Assembly (NCBI GenBank): GCA_947446575.1
Contig: CANFHC010000003.1
Location: 62,001-126,000 of the forward strand
Origin: Bacteriovoracaceae bacterium
GTDB lineage: Bacteria; Bdellovibrionota; Bacteriovoracia; Bacteriovoracales; Bacteriovoracaceae
Direction: 5' to 3'
Length of the DNA stretch: 64,000 nucleotides
The translations under genes were made by a program, and so were the position numbers. Positions 7,449 to 16,036 of this stretch are shown here, one piece after another; within the stretch, counting starts at the first letter, position 1; the number at the start of each line of letters is the position of its first letter. The notes beneath the pieces are model-generated. The model searched no databases. It was given only the letters and a program-made list of their open reading frames with translations, and had not been told where the DNA came from.

Positions 7449-9176
7449 TTATTTCTTAAGAGAGCTAATTCCCGATGCAAACAGGAGGAGACTGCAACTC
7501 CAAGCAATCCAGCTCATAGTAGGAATATCTGCCCATATATGAATTTCTTTTGGCACCATTATAAAGATGCCGGAAAAAAGAAAGATGCCTGCCAACAGAG
7601 TGAAGCTTAAAAATATGAGCGCTCCTGTTAATGCTCCCAACTCTTTTTCGTAACCAGTATTTTTTATTTCAACCGCATACCCTTTTTTAGCAAAATCTCG
7701 CAAAAACCATCTTATATGGCGAGGTAAAATTCTAAGCGAAGAAGTAATATCTCTTGCGGCCCAAGCCGCTTCTTCTATCAACTCTTCTTTATTAAATGTA
7801 CTTTGGACAATCTCATCAATATCCCCTTCTAATATTCCAAAGATATTAAGATCAATACCAAGTGATTTTCCAACTCCATCTATAGTGATAAGGGCCCTAA
7901 AGATAATGTACCACTCGCGAGGAAGAAAAATTTGGTGTTTTTTTAAAGTATTTAAAACAACAGTTAGCAAGTCCGAAAAATTTGTCTGTTGTACTGAAAG
8001 ACCGACAAATGGACTAAGCCCATCGCGCACATCGCGAATGAGTCCATCCATGTCTGGTATATTATCGTATTCAGCCACATCCAAAAACTCGTATACAAGA
8101 TTTTCATAGTTATAAGAAAGAAGTGCATACACTATGGCGATAAAGTGATGTCTGCCATTTTTACTCAGACTACCCATTAGACCAAAATCAATTAGTCCAA
8201 TTCGTCCGTCGTGGGTTTCATCAGTAAGATAGAAAAAATTTCCTCCATGTAGATCTGCATGAAAAAAACCATCTTTTAAAAATGTCTTTAAAAAGAGTTG
8301 AACTCCATATTCCATTTTGGGAATAAGCTCTTCTTTTTTTTCTAAGATAAGCTCACTGTTACTAAAAGGAATACCTGAAAGCTCTTCGATAACTAACATA
8401 TCTTCTGAGGAAAATTCTTTAAAAACTTTTGGAATATAATAAAGTTTTTTCTCGTCATGTTTTTCGAGGTTCTTTTTTAATCGCTCACAATTGAGAGCTT
8501 CAATATTAAAATTTAATTCCCTCTGAAGCGTGAAAGCGAAATCATTAATGACCCTTGATACTCCGAGGTAACGAAGTTCGGTACTCACTCTTTCAGCTTG
8601 TTGAGCTAAAAACATGAGAATTGAGAAATCTGTTTCAATTTCTTTTTCAATACCTGGGCGGCGCACTTTGATGACAACCTTAGTCCCATCTAAGAGAACA
8701 GCTCGGTAAACAACTCCGATAGACGCTGTCCCGATAGCTTCAGGATCAACAAACTTAAAAATTTGATCAATTTTTTTCCCTAATGATCTTTCAATAGCCG
8801 GAAGCACGTCCGCTAAAGGAACAGGTTTTACTTTGTCACGTAACATTTGCATTTCTTCAATAAATGAAGGGTGAAAAATATCTTCACGGGTACTTAAAAG
8901 TTGTCCAAATTTTATAAATGCGGGTCCTAGATCTTCAAAACATTTTCTAAGTCTAAAGCCTAAAACCTGGTTCCAATCTTTTTCAGATTTGTTAGCAAGT
9001 TCTTCGCTAATTCTTTTTTTTGATTTTGGTAAAACAAAGTTCGGAATCTTACCCGTGACTCTGTTCGTGATAAATTCATCGAACCCATGCCTTCCAAAAA
9101 CCAGGACAATTTCCTGCAATCTTCCAACATTTCGAATCGTTTTACTTATACCTAGCCCTGCTCTAATCAAATCCAT
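7449..9176 (-). CDS. UbiB/ABC1 (AarF) family atypical kinase
   Basis: 575 residues, normal for UbiB/ADCK proteins, which are atypical membrane kinases/ATPases supporting quinone or lipid metabolism. Visible motifs are the KxGQ-like helix FIKFGQLLSTRED, the invariant Lys in VVIKVRRPG, the catalytic loop GFFHADLHGGNFF and the metal-binding DFG in GLIDFGLMG. Two C-terminal hydrophobic segments (~515-570) anchor it in the inner membrane, as in the family. No ubiquinone biosynthesis genes lie nearby, so I do not assign the symbol ubiB. It is divergent from the small secreted protein gene at 9239. Confidence 0.85.
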   Translation of the reverse strand: MDLIRAGLGISKTIRNVGRLQEIVLVFGRHGFDEFITNRVTGKIPNFVLPKSKKRISEELANKSEKDWNQVLGFRLRKCFEDLGPAFIKFGQLLSTREDIFHPSFIEEMQMLRDKVKPVPLADVLPAIERSLGKKIDQIFKFVDPEAIGTASIGVVYRAVLLDGTKVVIKVRRPGIEKEIETDFSILMFLAQQAERVSTELRYLGVSRVINDFAFTLQRELNFNIEALNCERLKKNLEKHDEKKLYYIPKVFKEFSSEDMLVIEELSGIPFSNSELILEKKEELIPKMEYGVQLFLKTFLKDGFFHADLHGGNFFYLTDETHDGRIGLIDFGLMGSLSKNGRHHFIAIVYALLSYNYENLVYEFLDVAEYDNIPDMDGLIRDVRDGLSPFVGLSVQQTNFSDLLTVVLNTLKKHQIFLPREWYIIFRALITIDGVGKSLGIDLNIFGILEGDIDEIVQSTFNKEELIEEAAWAARDITSSLRILPRHIRWFLRDFAKKGYAVEIKNTGYEKELGALTGALIFLSFTLLAGIFLFSGIFIMVPKEIHIWADIPTMSWIAWSCSLLLFASGISSLKK

Positions 9177-9238
9177 GAAAAAACCTTTTGAATGGGATAT
9201 GCCTATATTATAATCATAAAATCAAAATTGAGGTGAAT

Positions 9239-9748
9239 TTGCGTATTTTTCTTTTAACTTTCATATTATCGTCTCTACTTGCGAACACAGCTGATGCTGT
9301 TGAGACTTGCAGTCGTATTGCAATCATCAATTACCAAGAGGTTTTAGTTGATTCGAATGCCTCTGAAAAAGGTGAAGGACTTCGCTACCAACTTGAAAAA
9401 GATCCAGTGGCAAAAGAGTATTTAGATACATATCAAAAAAACTCAGCTATTCGCTGGCCCAGTGCAGTTTTAGGAACTGCCGGTACGGGATTGCTAATTT
9501 TTGGATTTTTTTCCTCTGATTCTCAAGACCGTCAGATTTATTTGATTTCTGGTGGAGCGACAATTTTAGTAAACTTTCTCATTGCACGCACATTAGAAGT
9601 GACGAATGAAGCCAATCTAGATCGTGCCATTCTCGAGTATAATAAGCGCAATCTTCCCAAAATTTATTTCAATCCTGAAGGTAATCGGGAAACTAGCGCA
9701 GGTTTCCCTGGAATAAAAATTGGATTAACACAAGATTGGAGTTTTTAA
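9239..9748 (+). CDS. Small secreted/membrane protein, unknown
   Basis: 169 residues from a TTG start chosen because GAGG (9230-9233) sits five bases upstream and the product then begins with a clean signal peptide (MRIFLLTFILSSLLANTADA). Upstream in-frame GTG 9233 and TTG 9188 are less likely. Two further hydrophobic stretches follow at about residues 64-80 and 88-103 (VLGTAGTGLLIFGFF and ISGGATILVNFLIA). A charged tail follows. I do not recognise a family. The zinc-ribbon gene begins three bases after its stop, so the two are probably cotranscribed with greA and recG. Confidence 0.65.
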   Translation: MRIFLLTFILSSLLANTADAVETCSRIAIINYQEVLVDSNASEKGEGLRYQLEKDPVAKEYLDTYQKNSAIRWPSAVLGTAGTGLLIFGFFSSDSQDRQIYLISGGATILVNFLIARTLEVTNEANLDRAILEYNKRNLPKIYFNPEGNRETSAGFPGIKIGLTQDWSF

Positions 9749-9750
9749 AT

Positions 9751-10056
9751 ATGTCTGAAACAAACACGCAAAGCTTTAAATGTTATCATTGCCTAAAGAG
9801 CATTCCAGTATTTGGAGCCTTTAAGGTGACTCGCACAGAAGAATGCCCCTATTGCTCAAGGAGCCTACATTGTTGTAAAATGTGCAAATTCTACGATCCT
9901 AAAGTATACAATGAATGCCTTGAAACCAACGCAGATCGAATTGTAGATAAAGAAAAAGCTAATTTCTGTGATTACTTCACTCTTTCTGGTGGTAACCTTT
10001 CTGGGCCTTCCAAAGAAGATCTAGTAAATTCAGCGGATGCGCTTTTTAAAAAATAA
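9751..10056 (+). CDS. Small cysteine-rich zinc-ribbon-like protein
   Basis: 101 residues. CYHC, CPYC and CKMC pairs in the first half suggest zinc binding, followed by the phrase KFYDPKVYNECLETNADR and ANFCDYF. This arrangement is typical of an uncharacterised small protein family common in delta-proteobacteria (recalled, not searched). No catalytic motif is seen. I chose the ATG at 9751 over the in-frame TTG at 9736 because GGAG lies ten bases upstream and the TTG start would overlap the preceding gene. It sits directly before greA. Confidence 0.75.
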   Translation: MSETNTQSFKCYHCLKSIPVFGAFKVTRTEECPYCSRSLHCCKMCKFYDPKVYNECLETNADRIVDKEKANFCDYFTLSGGNLSGPSKEDLVNSADALFKK

Positions 10057-10069
10057 TAAAAGGAACCAA

Positions 10070-10549
10070 ATGGAAGAAGTACCTATAACACTCGCAGGAA
10101 AAAACAGACTACAAGCTGAGCTTGATCAACTTGTTAAAGTTGATCGCGAAGAAATAAAAATCGCAATTTCCGAAGCTCGTGAGCTTGGAGACTTAAAAGA
10201 AAATGCTGAATACCATTCTGCCAAAGAAAAACAAGCGATTCTTGAAGGTCGAATTGCTCAGTTACAAGGAATTATGGCGCGCTCGCGTGTAGTTGAAGTT
10301 TCAAAAATCAAAAGTACCAAAATAGTTTTTGGCGCTACTGTTAATATTCACGACACAGAAAGAGGGATTCATCACAAATACAAAATAGTTGGTGAAGATG
10401 AGTCTGATTTTAAAGATAATAAAATTTCTTATACTAGCCCACTTGGTCGAGCTTTAATCGGCAAAGAAGAAGGCGACACGGTCATTGTAAAAGCACCGAA
10501 AGGTGACGTGGAATACGAGATTGAGTCATTTGAATTCATCGACGAATAA
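10070..10549 (+). CDS. greA: Transcription elongation factor GreA
   Basis: 159 residues, the usual length. The N-terminal coiled coil contains the acidic tip region ARELGDLKENAEYHSAKE with the two catalytic acidic residues. The C-terminal FKBP-like domain includes SPLGRALIGKEEGD. GreA binds the RNA polymerase secondary channel and stimulates cleavage of backtracked transcripts. The ATG at 10070 is preceded by AAAGGA. An upstream in-frame codon at 10037 lies inside the preceding gene and is rejected. recG overlaps the 3' end. Confidence 0.95.
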   Translation: MEEVPITLAGKNRLQAELDQLVKVDREEIKIAISEARELGDLKENAEYHSAKEKQAILEGRIAQLQGIMARSRVVEVSKIKSTKIVFGATVNIHDTERGIHHKYKIVGEDESDFKDNKISYTSPLGRALIGKEEGDTVIVKAPKGDVEYEIESFEFIDE

Positions 10550-12695
10550 GGCAGAGAAGCCTAAAAAACTTAGTACAAAAAAAGCGCCTGCTCCTCTTGA
10601 GTGGGCATCGACTCTCGAAGCTTTTCTTGGCATTGCAAATCATAAATCTATTGAAAAACTCAACACTATTGGCATAAAAGAAGTGCAAGACTTACTCTGG
10701 GTATTTCCTTTAAGAGTCATAGAGCTTCCACCACTTCGAAGTTTCGAATTTGTTGAAGAAGGTCGAATATTTATTGGTCGAGCGAAAATTTTAAATGTTC
10801 AGGCCAAACCAAATTTTAGAGCAAAAGGTCGCGGTCGAGTCATGCTCTACAATATCATGGTGCACGCTCAAGACCTTCTTTCAGATAAAATTCTTTCGCT
10901 AAAATGGTTTAATTCATACGGGTCAATCACTCAAAAAATTTCGAAAGCTACTTTTATAGAATTTATGGGTGAGGCCAGTATCTTTCAAGGGCAAATCCAA
11001 TTCACCAATCCTGATTTTTTTCAATTAGAGTCACCAGATAGCGAATCCCCTTTTGTCACTGTTTCCAATGAATTAAAAATTCAGTATCCGACAGTAAACA
11101 CCATTGCTGGTGTGCATATGAAAAAGTTTATGGATAGAATTCCCTTGGCACTTTGGAATAATATTCCAGAAACTTTGCCTGGAACAATTGTTAAAGAAAA
11201 AGGATTCCTCTCACTGTCAGAATCCTTCAAAGTCATTCATGCAAAAGTTAAACCGACTCCTGAATTAGAAGCACGAGCTGAGTCTCGTTTAATTTATGAA
11301 GAATTTTTTGAAGATCAAATAAAAATTTATTTGCGTCGCCAATATTTTAAAAAACCCCCGGCACATTCTTACAAAGTTACCGAAGAACTTTATAATAATT
11401 TCTGTGCTCGCTATCCTTACACTCTAACTAAAGACCAAGACAAAACCATGTCAGAGGTTCGTCAAGATTTAGCAGGCGCTCACCCTATGATGAGACTTGT
11501 TCAAGGAGACGTTGGTTGTGGAAAAACAACGATAGCTATGATAGCCGCAATGATCGTGATTGAAAATGGTGCCCAAGTTGCACTTATGTGCCCAACCGAG
11601 GCATTGGCCATGCAACACTTTGTGAGTTCAAAAGAATTATTTGATGAAAATAAATACAACATCCGACTTGTTTTAGGCTCAACTCCCGCGAAAGAAAAAA
11701 AGATCATTCAAAAAGAACTTGAAGATGGAACAATTGATTTTATTATTGGGACTCACTCACTAATTCAAGACACAATAAAGTTTAAAGAGCTTGGCCTTGC
11801 CATTATAGACGAGCAACATAAATTTGGAGTCGATCAGCGCATTCGTCTGACGAGTAAATCAGTTGGTACTCATTGCTTAATCATGTCCGCAACACCCATT
11901 CCTCGCTCTCTTTCACTCACTCAATATGGTGATCTAGATATCTCTTCAATCAAGGTAATGCCTTCGGGAAGAAAGGGGCATAAAACTCGCATCGTAACTC
12001 AAGAGTCATATCAGCAATTTTTAAGCTTTATTTTGACGAGACTTTCCCTAGATGAACAAATTTATGTGGTTGTTCCGGCCATTAATGAAAACTTAGAAAG
12101 TGAGCAAGACTTTCATAATCTCGTAACTGTACTAGAGCGCTTTAAAAAATACTTTCCCGATCATAAAGTCGAAGGCCTGCACGGCCAAATGAAATCCGAT
12201 GAAAAAGCTCAGATGTTTAAAGATTTTAAAAACCACAAAATTGACATCCTCGTTTCAACTAGCGTTATCGAAGTAGGTATAAATGTTTTAAATGCTACCG
12301 TCATGGCCATTATGAATCCTGAACGCTTTGGTCTTTCTTCACTCCACCAATTAAGAGGACGAGTCGGCCGTGGTGATAAACCGGGATTCTGTTTTTTAGT
12401 AAACGATAAACCCATCTCTGCCCTCAGCATGGAACGGCTTAAAGTTATTGAAGGAAATACAGACGGATTTAAAATTGCGGAAGAAGATTTAAAAATAAGA
12501 GGAGAAGGTGATCTTTTTGGTACAGATCAATCTGGTAGTCAAAACCAAAAGCGCTTAGCTAATATTATTTTACACGCTGATGTTTTAAATGAGGCGCGCA
12601 CCGACGCCTTAGCGCTAATCGAAAAGAAAGATCCTGATATTCAAAAATTGCTAAGCAAATTCTCTGGGGATGAACGAATTTTCACTACAGTCTAA
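10503..12695 (+). CDS. recG: ATP-dependent DNA helicase RecG
   Basis: About 720-730 residues: N-terminal wedge/OB domain, then superfamily 2 helicase domains with Walker A GDVGCGKTTIA, IIDEQHKFGVDQR (DEQH box), SATPIPRSL, and C-terminal RGRVGRGDKPGFC. RecG remodels stalled replication forks and Holliday junctions. The start is uncertain: no ATG is available, and GTG 10503, TTG 10521 or TTG 10530 all lie inside the end of greA. TTG 10521 has GGAA at a better spacing, whereas 10503 has GAAAG directly abutting. Walker A has Cys where most RecG proteins have Ser. Confidence 0.93.
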   Translation: MTWNTRLSHLNSSTNKAEKPKKLSTKKAPAPLEWASTLEAFLGIANHKSIEKLNTIGIKEVQDLLWVFPLRVIELPPLRSFEFVEEGRIFIGRAKILNVQAKPNFRAKGRGRVMLYNIMVHAQDLLSDKILSLKWFNSYGSITQKISKATFIEFMGEASIFQGQIQFTNPDFFQLESPDSESPFVTVSNELKIQYPTVNTIAGVHMKKFMDRIPLALWNNIPETLPGTIVKEKGFLSLSESFKVIHAKVKPTPELEARAESRLIYEEFFEDQIKIYLRRQYFKKPPAHSYKVTEELYNNFCARYPYTLTKDQDKTMSEVRQDLAGAHPMMRLVQGDVGCGKTTIAMIAAMIVIENGAQVALMCPTEALAMQHFVSSKELFDENKYNIRLVLGSTPAKEKKIIQKELEDGTIDFIIGTHSLIQDTIKFKELGLAIIDEQHKFGVDQRIRLTSKSVGTHCLIMSATPIPRSLSLTQYGDLDISSIKVMPSGRKGHKTRIVTQESYQQFLSFILTRLSLDEQIYVVVPAINENLESEQDFHNLVTVLERFKKYFPDHKVEGLHGQMKSDEKAQMFKDFKNHKIDILVSTSVIEVGINVLNATVMAIMNPERFGLSSLHQLRGRVGRGDKPGFCFLVNDKPISALSMERLKVIEGNTDGFKIAEEDLKIRGEGDLFGTDQSGSQNQKRLANIILHADVLNEARTDALALIEKKDPDIQKLLSKFSGDERIFTTV

Positions 12696-12710
12696 AAACT
12701 TTTTTCTTGC

Positions 12711-12716
12711 TATAAT
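12711..12716 (+). promoter_or_regulatory. TATAAT -10 element close to a start codon
   Basis: TATAAT ends six bases before the ATG at 12723, so a transcript from it would start at or next to the start codon. No good -35 hexamer is visible and no Shine-Dalgarno sequence precedes the ATG. Confidence 0.3.
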
Positions 12717-12722
12717 AAATCC

Positions 12723-13148
12723 ATGATTCATTTAGAAATTACCAAAAGCAGTACACCCTTGGCCCTAGGCCTTTACGAATATGATTTTGATCAAATTAGT
12801 ATTGGACGTTCAAAAAAAAATGATCTTATTTTTTTAGACAAAGAGCTTCCTTTACAATACTTGGTCATTAAAATTGTCCAAGGTCAGTTAATCGTTCAAA
12901 GCCTTACTCCCTCGCCTTATTTTTTTGTGAATGAAAAAAAGATTAGTGGTGTTTTAAAACTAAAACCTCAAGACGTTATTGCTTTTGGAGATAATCAAAT
13001 TCGCATCCTTCAATCTTCAGTAAGCAACATGAGTGCGGATTTTTCATCCGCTTATGAGACATTTAATAAAAAATCTCCCGAAATGAGATTTGCTTTAGAA
13101 TTTATTGAAGATATTCTCTTGAATCTTGAAAAGGATTCAAATGTTTAA
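12723..13148 (+). CDS. FHA-domain protein
   Basis: 141 residues. Residues ~24-100 fit a forkhead-associated domain: ISIGRSKKNDLIFLD holds the GR and the SxxNxI-like phosphothreonine-binding loop, and later FVNEKKISGVLKLKPQDVIAFG matches the N-G/L-x-GD end of the fold. FHA domains bind phosphothreonine proteins, implying a Ser/Thr kinase partner somewhere. None is coded here, although the UbiB-family kinase is nearby. The short helical C-terminus (MRFALEFIEDILLNLEK) has no recognised role. The next gene begins inside its last codons. Confidence 0.75.
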   Translation: MIHLEITKSSTPLALGLYEYDFDQISIGRSKKNDLIFLDKELPLQYLVIKIVQGQLIVQSLTPSPYFFVNEKKISGVLKLKPQDVIAFGDNQIRILQSSVSNMSADFSSAYETFNKKSPEMRFALEFIEDILLNLEKDSNV

Positions 13149-14043
13149 AAAAAATCATCCTAGTTATTTTTATACAAGCGATAGCATTCGTATTTTCTAT
13201 AATACAAATTTCGAGCGAATTGATTTAGATCCAAAACGTCCTGTCCTCGTTCTCATTTACGGACTTCTTTGTAGTAACAATCACTACAAATATCAAATTC
13301 CATTCTTTGAAGAATTAGGATATCAGATTCTCATCCACGATTATCGCTTCCACTATGCTTCTGAACAAGTTGGAGATATTGAAACTTGCAATTTTCCTAA
13401 TATCACAAAAGATCTGCACGAGCTTCTCGCCGATCTCAATATTAAAAAATCCATCTTTGTCGGTCATAGTATGGGAGTGAATATTTGCCTTGAGCATGCT
13501 CGTCGCTATCCTGAAGACATGATTGGTCAAATTCTTATTTCTGGAACAGTAATCCCTCCACAAGATATTATGTTCGATTCAAATATGGTAGACATCGTTG
13601 CTCCTCACTTAAAGGCCTTCACTGAAAAATACCCAACTCTCTTTAAGAATTTTTGGAAGCATTCTTATAAAAACCCTATTGCTCAATATATGATTTTTGA
13701 CGGTGGATTTAACAAGAAGCAAGTTGAGATGGAATTTATCCAACTTTATATGAAAAAAATAAGCGAGCTCCCAGAAGCACTCTTTTTTCACCTTTTAAAA
13801 CTTATGCATGATCACGATGTGATCAATCACCTCGAGTCTATTCAAACCCCCACTCTTGTCATTGGTGGAGATAAAGACAAAATTATTCCTAATTATTTAC
13901 AAAGAATTCTAACAACCAATATGCCCGCTAGTGAATTGTATATTGTAAAGGATGGCAGCCACGTACCTCAAGCCGATTTTCCTGAATTAATTAATTTGCG
14001 CTTGTTGCGTTTTGTAGAAAAAACCCACGCTCGAAATTCTTAA
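13141..14043 (+). CDS. Alpha/beta-hydrolase
   Basis: 300 residues with a standard alpha/beta-hydrolase core. An oxyanion strand (LVLIYGLLCSNNHY) is followed by nucleophile elbow GHSMGVN with the catalytic Ser, a catalytic Asp in GGDKDKIIP and the catalytic His in DGSHVPQAD. The family includes esterases, lipases and thioesterases, and the substrate cannot be told from sequence. I take the ATG at 13141 (preceded by AAAAGGA) rather than an upstream in-frame start at 13126. The gene overlaps the FHA gene by 8 bases and converges with the following minus-strand gene, overlapping it by 4 bases. Confidence 0.85.
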   Translation: MFKKNHPSYFYTSDSIRIFYNTNFERIDLDPKRPVLVLIYGLLCSNNHYKYQIPFFEELGYQILIHDYRFHYASEQVGDIETCNFPNITKDLHELLADLNIKKSIFVGHSMGVNICLEHARRYPEDMIGQILISGTVIPPQDIMFDSNMVDIVAPHLKAFTEKYPTLFKNFWKHSYKNPIAQYMIFDGGFNKKQVEMEFIQLYMKKISELPEALFFHLLKLMHDHDVINHLESIQTPTLVIGGDKDKIIPNYLQRILTTNMPASELYIVKDGSHVPQADFPELINLRLLRFVEKTHARNS

Positions 14044-15281
14044 AGTTTTAATTTTTTGTATTCAATCATCGCTTTGAAAATACGTTTCATTGCTGATTGA
14101 ACTTGCTGGCGTTTGTATTCTTGGTGAGACGCATCTCCCTGAGAATTTTCTTGAAAAGCCGTATTGTCTACAATTTGAATTTCATATGGATAAAAGAAAC
14201 GAATATCACGGGCAACGGGAGAAATATCCATGTTCAAAACTCTTCTCGCGAGTTCATTCTCATCAGGATCTAGCTTTTTAGCAATTCGTCTAAGTTCGTT
14301 GAATTCTTGCAAAAAAGGATTTTTATATTCGATCAATTGACGACAAGTAAATTGAATCGACTGATAACTCTTTGAGGTAAATTTATTTCTTTCGTTTGTT
14401 TCACCTTGCAGATTGCAATCTAGAATTTCTCTTTCCATCGCCGCGACAAAGCGATCCTCTGAAAGATTATTCCTTAGCGCCATCTTAATCACTCTTTGAT
14501 GAGCTTCTCTAAATCTTGGAAGATCAATCATCGTATTAATCGCACGGCTTGGTTTGTTGTTGTGCGGAATAACAATGTTTTTTTCCAAGAGAAACCGAAT
14601 CACTCTAAGCGTATCAAAGCGACTGTGAGTAACGAAACGAACTCCAACTCTATCAAATAATTCTTCTGCAACGTTTTCTGCTTTGTGCAAAAGTTTTATA
14701 ATAACACTTTCACGTGTCTTTTTAGATTTTGTCTCAAAATCAACCAACTGAACAATATCGTCTGAGCCCTTGATACCAATGTAAAGTTTGTCGTTATCGC
14801 CTCTAAAAATATATTTATAAAAACGATCAAAAATCTGAGTTTGAACAATATTGAAATAATTTGAACGAAGATCTTTATCCGCATGAATTATCGTGTGCAT
14901 CACTTTTAAAATTATCTCCGCCCACAATTTATCTTCTTTCTTATTAGGCTTATCGTCAGTCGCCATTAAAAATAGTTGGCTAATATCAGAAATCATCAAG
15001 AGAGAATTAGGAAGTTTTAAATCCAACCCTTCTGGGTTTCCTTCTTTTAAAAAATAGCGCTTGATAAATTGCAAAGCTTCTTGAAAATTTCCAAACAACT
15101 CTGCTTTAGAAACGTGATCGTTAGGATCAAACCCATAGCCTTTCAAAAAATGATTAACTTGATCGATCGATGACATCGGCCCCAAAAAATTCTTGGTATC
15201 GAGGGCCGATTTCCCGCCGACAACGACGTCGAGAATTTCCCAATCGAACATGTATTTTTGGAGGTAACTTGGTCTTTCCAT
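14040..15281 (-). CDS. Divergent protein with a RelA/SpoT-type (p)ppGpp synthetase fold
   Basis: 413 residues; resembles an uncharacterised delta-proteobacterial family (I recall TIGR04552/TIGR04562; not checked). The second half can be laid on a RelA/SpoT synthetase domain motif by motif: R190-x-S192-x3-K196 for the substrate-binding basic loop, DRVGVRFV with Asp210/Arg214 for the metal-binding D-x3-R strand, SYQSIQ (304-310) for the guanine-stacking YQSLH loop, and YEIQIVD with Glu367/Gln369 for E(V/I)QIRT. HQEYK (386-390) matches the closing H-x2-YK. An insertion of about 60 residues separates the middle motifs. His in YQSLH is Gln and Arg in QIRT is Val, so activity may differ. There is no HD hydrolase, TGS or ACT domain. 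The fold is inference by eye. Confidence 0.6.
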   Translation of the reverse strand: MERPSYLQKYMFDWEILDVVVGGKSALDTKNFLGPMSSIDQVNHFLKGYGFDPNDHVSKAELFGNFQEALQFIKRYFLKEGNPEGLDLKLPNSLLMISDISQLFLMATDDKPNKKEDKLWAEIILKVMHTIIHADKDLRSNYFNIVQTQIFDRFYKYIFRGDNDKLYIGIKGSDDIVQLVDFETKSKKTRESVIIKLLHKAENVAEELFDRVGVRFVTHSRFDTLRVIRFLLEKNIVIPHNNKPSRAINTMIDLPRFREAHQRVIKMALRNNLSEDRFVAAMEREILDCNLQGETNERNKFTSKSYQSIQFTCRQLIEYKNPFLQEFNELRRIAKKLDPDENELARRVLNMDISPVARDIRFFYPYEIQIVDNTAFQENSQGDASHQEYKRQQVQSAMKRIFKAMIEYKKLKL

Positions 15282-15303
15282 CTTCTATCTTTGATATATT
15301 CGT

Positions 15304-15332
15304 TTGTAAGCAGCGCCAAAATTGGCTAGAAT
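15304..15332 (+). promoter_or_regulatory. pgpA promoter with an inverted repeat in the spacer
   Basis: TTGTAA (15304-15309), a 17-base spacer and TAGAAT (15327-15332). The spacer holds the inverted repeat GCCAA-AA-TTGGC (15315-15326). Predicted transcription start is about 15339, three bases before the ATG at 15342, so pgpA may be translated from a leaderless mRNA. The divergent gene starts at 15281. Confidence 0.5.
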
Positions 15333-15341
15333 AATTATCTA

Positions 15342-15827
15342 ATGAATCAAGATAATAGACCATCTCTTAAAAGACTAGATATACTTTTCCTATCATTTCT
15401 AGGTTCCGGATACTTACCCTGGGCACCTGGAACCTGGGGAACTCTTGCGACACTTCCATTACTTTACGGATTGGGTCGATTTAACCCTCCCTATTTTCTC
15501 TTCATCCCCTTCCTTGTGATCATAACCATCATTTCTTCTTTTATCGCTGAAAGTGTTCAAAAAGAATTAAAACTCCACGACCCACAATGGATAGTGATTG
15601 ATGAATTTTTAGGAATGAGCGTCGCTTGGCTTTTTATCCAAACTCATAATTTATTACACCTTCTTATTCTTTTTATCCTCTTTAGAATTTTTGATATTAT
15701 TAAGATCTGGCCCGCGTCATACTTCGATAAAGAAGTTCATCACGGGGCTGGCACAATCCTCGATGATGTAGTCAGTGGAATCTATGCCGGACTGCTATAC
15801 TTGGTCATTGCTCGATATATTTTATAA
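15342..15827 (+). CDS. pgpA: Phosphatidylglycerophosphatase A (PgpA)
   Basis: 161 residues, the usual size. The motifs GSGYLPWAPGTWGTLATLP near the N-terminus, VIDEFLGM, and ILDDVVSGIYAGL at the C-terminus are characteristic of PgpA, which dephosphorylates phosphatidylglycerophosphate to phosphatidylglycerol at the inner membrane. About four hydrophobic segments are visible. FDKEVHHGAGTILDD carries the conserved D-x-H-GG-x-DD style active-site acids. There is no ribosome binding site upstream. recA lies about 210 bases downstream. Confidence 0.9.
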   Translation: MNQDNRPSLKRLDILFLSFLGSGYLPWAPGTWGTLATLPLLYGLGRFNPPYFLFIPFLVIITIISSFIAESVQKELKLHDPQWIVIDEFLGMSVAWLFIQTHNLLHLLILFILFRIFDIIKIWPASYFDKEVHHGAGTILDDVVSGIYAGLLYLVIARYIL

Positions 15828-15842
15828 TAAAAAAAGCTTGAC

Positions 15843-15930
15843 CTACGCAAAAACTACGCACAAACTATTCCTTATGCCGAGTTTGATTAACACAGCAATC
15901 AAATAGTGATTATGAAGACCAATTCGGTCT
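15843..15930. promoter_or_regulatory. recA upstream region: 11-bp direct repeat and two N5 inverted repeats
   Basis: In the 209-base gap before recA: CTACGCA at 15843-15849 and 15854-15860 with a third CTA at 15865 (period 11, one helical turn). AATCA-N5-TGATT lies at 15897-15911 and AGACC-N5-GGTCT at 15916-15930. TTGACC at 15838-15843 could be a -35, but no well-spaced -10 is clear. The repeats are candidate SOS/LexA or other operators. The Bdellovibrio-type TTAC-N3-GTAA motif was not seen. Confidence 0.35.
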
Positions 15931-16036
15931 AGTAATTGCGCTCTTTTGATTATTAAATAGATCAATCAACTTGCATCACAACAGCACATTAGAAACGACG
16001 AAAACGTTAGAGAAACGAACACCTTTTGGAGGATCC

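Noticed and set aside
15838-15875. c-di-GMP (GEMM) riboswitch before recA, suggested by ACGCA and ACGCAAA strings
   Set aside because: The order and pairing elements of a GEMM riboswitch are missing; the strings are an 11-base direct repeat.
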